From: Streptomyces sp. SS1-1
GTDB taxonomy: Bacteria; Actinomycetota; Actinomycetes; Streptomycetales; Streptomycetaceae
NCBI RefSeq assembly: GCF_008973465.1
Contig: NZ_WBXN01000004.1
Coordinates: 186,001 to 250,000 of the forward strand
Direction of reading: 5' to 3'
Length of the DNA: 64,000 nt
The notes below the pieces were generated by a model, which was given only the letters and a program-made list of their open reading frames with translations, searched no databases and was not told the origin of the DNA. A program made the position numbers and the translations under genes. This document shows positions 60,540 through 64,000 of the stretch, one piece after another (within the stretch, counting starts at the first letter, position 1; the number at the start of each line of letters is the position of its first letter).

Positions 60540-61867
60540 ACACCACCAGGTCCGACCTGTCCGCCGCGACCCCCGGCGGGGGCGGCGCGCCCGCCGCGCC
60601 GGAGAAACTGAACGCGACGCAGCGCAAGGCCATCGTCGCGGGCACCATCGGCAACACCGTCGAGTGGGTGGACTGGGCGCTCTACTCGATCTTCGCGAAG
60701 ATCATCGCGGACGAGTTCTTCCCCAAGGGCAACGGCGCGGTCGCGCTGCTGTCGACGCTGGCCGTCTTCGCCGTCGGATTCGTGATGCGGCCGGTCGGCG
60801 CGGCGGTGCTCGGCGCGTACGCCGACCGGCACGGCCGTAAGAAGGGCATGACTCTCACGGTGGCCCTCATGGCGGGGGCCGGGTTCGCCATCGCGATCAC
60901 GCCCTCCTACGAGCGGATCGGTGTCCTGTCGCCGCTGCTCCTGCTCGTCGCCCGACTCGTGCAAGGCTTCTCCGCGGGCGGTGAGTTCGGTTCGTCCTCC
61001 GCCTTCCTCGTCGAGTCCGCGGCGCGCGGCCGCCGGGCGTTCGCCGGGTCCTGGCAGCAGGTGTCGGTCGCCGGCGGTGTCCTGATCGCCTCGCTCCTCG
61101 GCACGCTGACCACGTCCATGCTCAGTGACGGGGCACTGCACTCCTGGGGCTGGCGCGTCGCGTTCGTCCTCGGCGGGCTCCTGGGGCTGGTCGGCCTGTG
61201 GCTGCGCGTCTCGGTCGAGGACACGGAGTCCTTCACCCGGACCCAGGGCAGCGGGCGCACCCGCACCAACCCCGTCAAGGCGATGTTCGTCGAGCACCCG
61301 GCGGCCACGCTGCGCGTCGCCGGCATCACGATCGCGGGCACGCTCACCTACTACATCTGGGTCAACTACCTGCCCACGTACGCGAATCTGACGACCGGCA
61401 TCCCCCTCAGGACGGCACTGCTGTCCCAGACGCTGTGCCTGATCGTCTTCGTGGTCGCGCTGCCGTTCGCCGGAGCGCTGTCGGACCGGATCGGACGCAA
61501 GCCGACCATGGCCGCGTTCGCGGGTGGGTTCGTCGTGCTGGCCTGGCCGCTGCTGCACCTGCTCGGCGACGGCTTCTGGAGCCTGTTCCCCGTCCAGCTC
61601 GTGGGCATGCTGCTCATCCTCGGCTACTCGGCCAACTGCGCCGTCATCATGGCCGAGCAGTTCCCCGCGGAGGTCCGGGCCACCGGCATCGCGCTGCCCT
61701 ACGCGCTGGCCGTCGCCGTGTTCGGCGGCACCGCGCCCTACATCACGACGTGGATGCACGAGAGCGGCCACAGCGACCTGCTGTGGATCTACGTCAGCGT
61801 CGCCTCGCTGATCTCCCTCGTCGTCTACCTCACGATGCCCGAGACCAAGGACAAGGACTTCACGTGA
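60536..61867 (+). CDS. MFS transporter, metabolite:H+ symporter (MHS) type
   Basis: 443 residues, ATG at 60,536 overlapping the hydrolase stop. Twelve membrane helices are evident. The N-terminal GNTVEWVDWALYSIFA and the loop YADRHGRKKGM, repeated after helix 8 as LSDRIGRKPTM, are characteristic of MHS symporters such as ShiA, KgtP and ProP, which take up carboxylates or zwitterions. Context suggests import of the compound processed by the flanking hydrolase and dehydrogenases. It is coupled to the SDR gene by a GTGA overlap. Confidence 0.92.
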   Translation: MNTTRSDLSAATPGGGGAPAAPEKLNATQRKAIVAGTIGNTVEWVDWALYSIFAKIIADEFFPKGNGAVALLSTLAVFAVGFVMRPVGAAVLGAYADRHGRKKGMTLTVALMAGAGFAIAITPSYERIGVLSPLLLLVARLVQGFSAGGEFGSSSAFLVESAARGRRAFAGSWQQVSVAGGVLIASLLGTLTTSMLSDGALHSWGWRVAFVLGGLLGLVGLWLRVSVEDTESFTRTQGSGRTRTNPVKAMFVEHPAATLRVAGITIAGTLTYYIWVNYLPTYANLTTGIPLRTALLSQTLCLIVFVVALPFAGALSDRIGRKPTMAAFAGGFVVLAWPLLHLLGDGFWSLFPVQLVGMLLILGYSANCAVIMAEQFPAEVRATGIALPYALAVAVFGGTAPYITTWMHESGHSDLLWIYVSVASLISLVVYLTMPETKDKDFT

Positions 61868-62688
61868 CCCACGTTCTCGTCACCGGGGCGTCCGGCGGTA
61901 TCGGCGGCGCGATCGCCGAGGCGTTCGCAGCCCAGGGCGCCTTCCTCACCCTGTCCGACCGGGACGTCGACGCGCTCCACGCCACGGCCTCCCGCATCGG
62001 CGCGGGCGCCGCGATCCACGCCGCCGATCTGACCGGCCCCGACGCGGCCACCGCGCTCGTCGAGGAGTCCTGGGCGGCGAACGGCCCGGTGGACGTCCTG
62101 GTCAACGCGGCGGGCGTCTACCCCTCCCTGGACATGGCCGCCGTCGACGCGACGGCGTGGGACCGGCTGTTCGCCGTCAATCTGCGTGCCCCCGTCCTGA
62201 CGACCGCGGCCCTCGCCCGCCTCGCCGCGGCGGAGGGCCGGCCCGCCTCGGTCGTCAACATCTCCTCGGGGTCGGCGCTGCGCTCCCGCCCCGGGGGCGG
62301 TCCCTACGCCAGTTCGAAGGCCGCCCTGGAGATGGCCACCCGGGCCGCCGCCCTCGAACTGGGCGGCCTCGGCATCCGCGTCAACGCGGTCAGTCCGGGC
62401 TTCGTCCTGGTCGACAGCGACTGCAACCCCGTCTCCGCGGAGTACGCCCGCACCATCGACGTCAATCCGCTGGGCCGGCCCGGAACGCCCCGGGACATCG
62501 CCCGCGCCGTCTGCTGGCTGGCCGGGCCCGACGCCTCCTGGATCACCGGGGAGGTCCTGCGCGTCGACGGCGGGTCGAGCACCGGGGCCCTGCATCTGCC
62601 CCGGATCTGGCAGGCGGACGACACCCGCGCCACCCGCACGACGGCACCCGTACCGGCCGACACCACTACCGAGGAACACTCCCGATGA
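61864..62688 (+). CDS. Short-chain dehydrogenase/reductase
   Basis: 274 residues from the GTG at 61,864, overlapping the transporter stop. Motifs: TGASGGIGGA cofactor loop at the N-terminus, NAAG near 79, catalytic Ser in NISSGSA near 126, YASSK near 142, and GFVLVDSD near 172. A C-terminal tail of about 35 residues beyond the usual GEVLRVDGG end is rich in Thr and Ala. The substrate is unknown; it is part of the same catabolic-type operon. It is a classical SDR, unlike the mycofactocin-type enzyme at 43,868. Confidence 0.93.
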   Translation: MTHVLVTGASGGIGGAIAEAFAAQGAFLTLSDRDVDALHATASRIGAGAAIHAADLTGPDAATALVEESWAANGPVDVLVNAAGVYPSLDMAAVDATAWDRLFAVNLRAPVLTTAALARLAAAEGRPASVVNISSGSALRSRPGGGPYASSKAALEMATRAAALELGGLGIRVNAVSPGFVLVDSDCNPVSAEYARTIDVNPLGRPGTPRDIARAVCWLAGPDASWITGEVLRVDGGSSTGALHLPRIWQADDTRATRTTAPVPADTTTEEHSR

Positions 62689-64000
62689 ACGACACCGCCC
62701 CCCAGCGCACCGCCTACACCGTCGTCGGCTCGGGCGCGATCGGCGGGACCCTCGCCTTCGCCCTCGCGCGGGCCGGCCACCCCGTCACCGTCGTCGACAC
62801 CGACCAGGAGCACGTCGACGCCATCCGCGCACACGGCCTCGTCCTCGCCCGGGGCGACGAGCGGACCGGCGTCCCGGTGACCGCCGCCACCCCGGACACC
62901 TTCGACGGCCCCCTCGAACGGGTCCTGCTCGCGGTGAAGGCGCAGGCCACCCGGAGCGCGGTCGAGTGGATCGCGCCCCGCCTGGGCCCCGGCGGGCACG
63001 TGGTGTCCGTGCAGAACGGCTTCAACGAGGACCTGATCGCGGAGTACGTGGGCGCCGACCGGACCGTCGCCGCGTTCGTCAACATCTTCGCGGACGTCGT
63101 CGAGCCCTGCGTGATCCAGGACGGCGGCGCGGGTGCCCTGGTGATCGGCGAGCCCAAGGGGGCGCCCGTCAGCGAACGGGTCCGCTCCCTGGTGGCCGAC
63201 CTGCAGAGCTGGGGACCCGCCCGGGCCAGCGACAACGTCGAGGGCTACCTGTGGGCCAAGGCGGGGTTCGGCGCCATGCTGGCCGCCACGGCCCTCGCCG
63301 ACGCCCCGATGGCCGACCTGATCGACCGGCACCGCCCGGCCATGGCCGGGCTCGCCGCGGAGATCTTCGCCGTGGCCGACCAGCGCGGCATCACCCTCCA
63401 GGCGTTCGACGCCTTCGATCCCGCGCCCTTCCGGCAGGACGCGGACGCCACGGCACGCGACGCGGCCTTCGACCGTCTCACCGCCTGGCTGCGCACCCAG
63501 TCCAAGGACCGCAGCGGCATCTGGCGCGATCTGGCGGTGCGGCACCGCCCCGTCGAGGTCACCACGCACTACGCCGACGTCATCGCGTACGCGGACCGGC
63601 TCGGCCTGCCCGCCATCCTGTTGCGCACGGTCATGGACGGACTCCGCGAGCTGGAGGGCGCGCCCCGGCTCATGTCCGAGGAACGGCTCGCCGTACTGGA
63701 CCGGCTCGCCGGGCAACCGGCGGCGGAGGACCCGGCCACCCTGGTCCAGCGCTGGCTGGCGGACCACCGTGAGGATCTGGTCGCCGACCTGGCCGCCTAC
63801 ACCGCGCAGGGCAGTGCCAGCGACGACCTCGACGCTCTGGACGCGTGCCTCGCCTGGCTGCGCACCTGGCTCGACCGAAGGCTCGGTACCCCCGAGAGCG
63901 AGGAGGTCCTTCCTCGCGCGGACGCCGGGGACATCCTCGTCCGCCGGTATCCCGCACACGACGCCACAACGCCTGACGGACGACCGGTCATGCTGCTGGG
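62685..64000 (+). CDS. Ketopantoate reductase-like dehydrogenase fused to M20-type peptidase (C-terminus cut by window edge)
   Basis: Starts at the ATG at 62,685, which overlaps the SDR stop; the frame stays open to the window end (438 residues). Residues 1-330 form an ApbA/PanE-type 6-phosphogluconate-dehydrogenase-like protein: Rossmann loop VVGSGAIGGTLAFA near 12, LLAVKAQAT near 84, VQNGFNED near 108, and the catalytic-type lysine in WAKAGFGAM near 189. After a linker at about 345, a second domain begins. Its start (DLVADLAAYTAQGSASDDLDALDACLAWL, then RRYPA and PVMLLG) matches the N-terminus of M20 zinc carboxypeptidases; only fragments are quoted here. The metal motif would follow just beyond the edge. 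This fusion is unusual; a frameshift could create it, but codon use is normal across the junction. Confidence 0.78.
   Translation, partial: MNDTAPQRTAYTVVGSGAIGGTLAFALARAGHPVTVVDTDQEHVDAIRAHGLVLARGDERTGVPVTAATPDTFDGPLERVLLAVKAQATRSAVEWIAPRLGPGGHVVSVQNGFNEDLIAEYVGADRTVAAFVNIFADVVEPCVIQDGGAGALVIGEPKGAPVSERVRSLVADLQSWGPARASDNVEGYLWAKAGFGAMLAATALADAPMADLIDRHRPAMAGLAAEIFAVADQRGITLQAFDAFDPAPFRQDADATARDAAFDRLTAWLRTQSKDRSGIWRDLAVRHRPVEVTTHYADVIAYADRLGLPAILLRTVMDGLRELEGAPRLMSEERLAVLDRLAGQPAAEDPATLVQRWLADHREDLVADLAAYTAQGSASDDLDALDACLAWLRTWLDRRLGTPESEEVLPRADAGDILVRRYPAHDATTPDGRPVMLL

Noticed and set aside
1..64000. CRISPR arrays, tRNA/rRNA genes, insertion sequences or integrase sites
   Set aside because: No repeat-spacer pattern, cloverleaf, transposase motif or flanking target duplication was found on reading. 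The 21-22 bp array at 41,251 has units too short and spacers too small for CRISPR.

Overview
The DNA is very GC-rich with strong third-position GC bias, has GTG and TTG starts, rare in-frame TTA codons and many ATGA stop/start overlaps. This points to a Streptomyces or close actinomycete chromosome. Roughly 1-50,211 is a biosynthetic gene cluster that continues off the left edge. 50,589-64,000 looks like ordinary carbohydrate and small-molecule metabolism outside the cluster.

The cluster appears to make a modular type I polyketide primed with a beta-amino acid, most likely a beta-phenylalanine-started macrolactam of the hitachimycin/viridenomycin type. This is an inference from gene content; no product is proven. 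Starter supply lies at 41.4-50.2 kb: an MIO aminomutase (48,637-50,211) close to the AdmH/PaPAM phenylalanine aminomutases, a discrete adenylation enzyme (41,374-42,939), a discrete ACP (43,038-43,286) and a VinK-like acyltransferase (47,693-48,640) to move the aminoacyl group onto the PKS. The 5,432-residue PKS (24,852-41,150) reads loading ACP, then three KS-AT-DH-KR-ACP modules, all malonyl-type, predicting a triene. A KS-only protein follows (23,470-24,855). Its missing AT-DH-KR-ACP (methylmalonyl-type) opens a separate PKS protein 13.9 kb away (1,687-9,543). That protein also carries KS-AT-DH-ACP without a KR. The next PKS protein begins at 1,681 and runs off the window.

Between the two halves of the split module sits a tailoring, export and control block: flavin reductase, luciferase-like monooxygenase, type II thioesterase, a PqqD-like small protein, a DrrAB-type ABC exporter, a TylF-type O-methyltransferase, an MMPL exporter, a TetR regulator, P450 plus ferredoxin, a DUF993 (DHDPS-like TIM barrel) protein and a MonCI/Lsd18-like flavin epoxidase. 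A mycofactocin-type SDR and a large LuxR (LAL) activator lie at 43.9-47.7 kb. Helically phased direct repeats containing CCCCTA/TAGGGG precede most operons and suggest a common regulator. Seven further repeats spaced 21-22 bp lie just upstream of the giant PKS gene. In-frame TTA codons in the LAL, P450 and MMPL genes suggest bldA control.

Right of the cluster are a secreted 2,326-residue GH92 mannosidase-PAP2 phosphatase fusion behind a perfect LacI-type palindrome, a convergent Nudix hydrolase, and a tightly packed catabolic-looking operon. The operon reads tandem Lrp regulator, CE4-family hydrolase, MHS-type transporter, SDR, and a ketopantoate reductase-like/M20-peptidase fusion that runs off the right edge. 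I saw no tRNA, rRNA, insertion sequence or CRISPR array.
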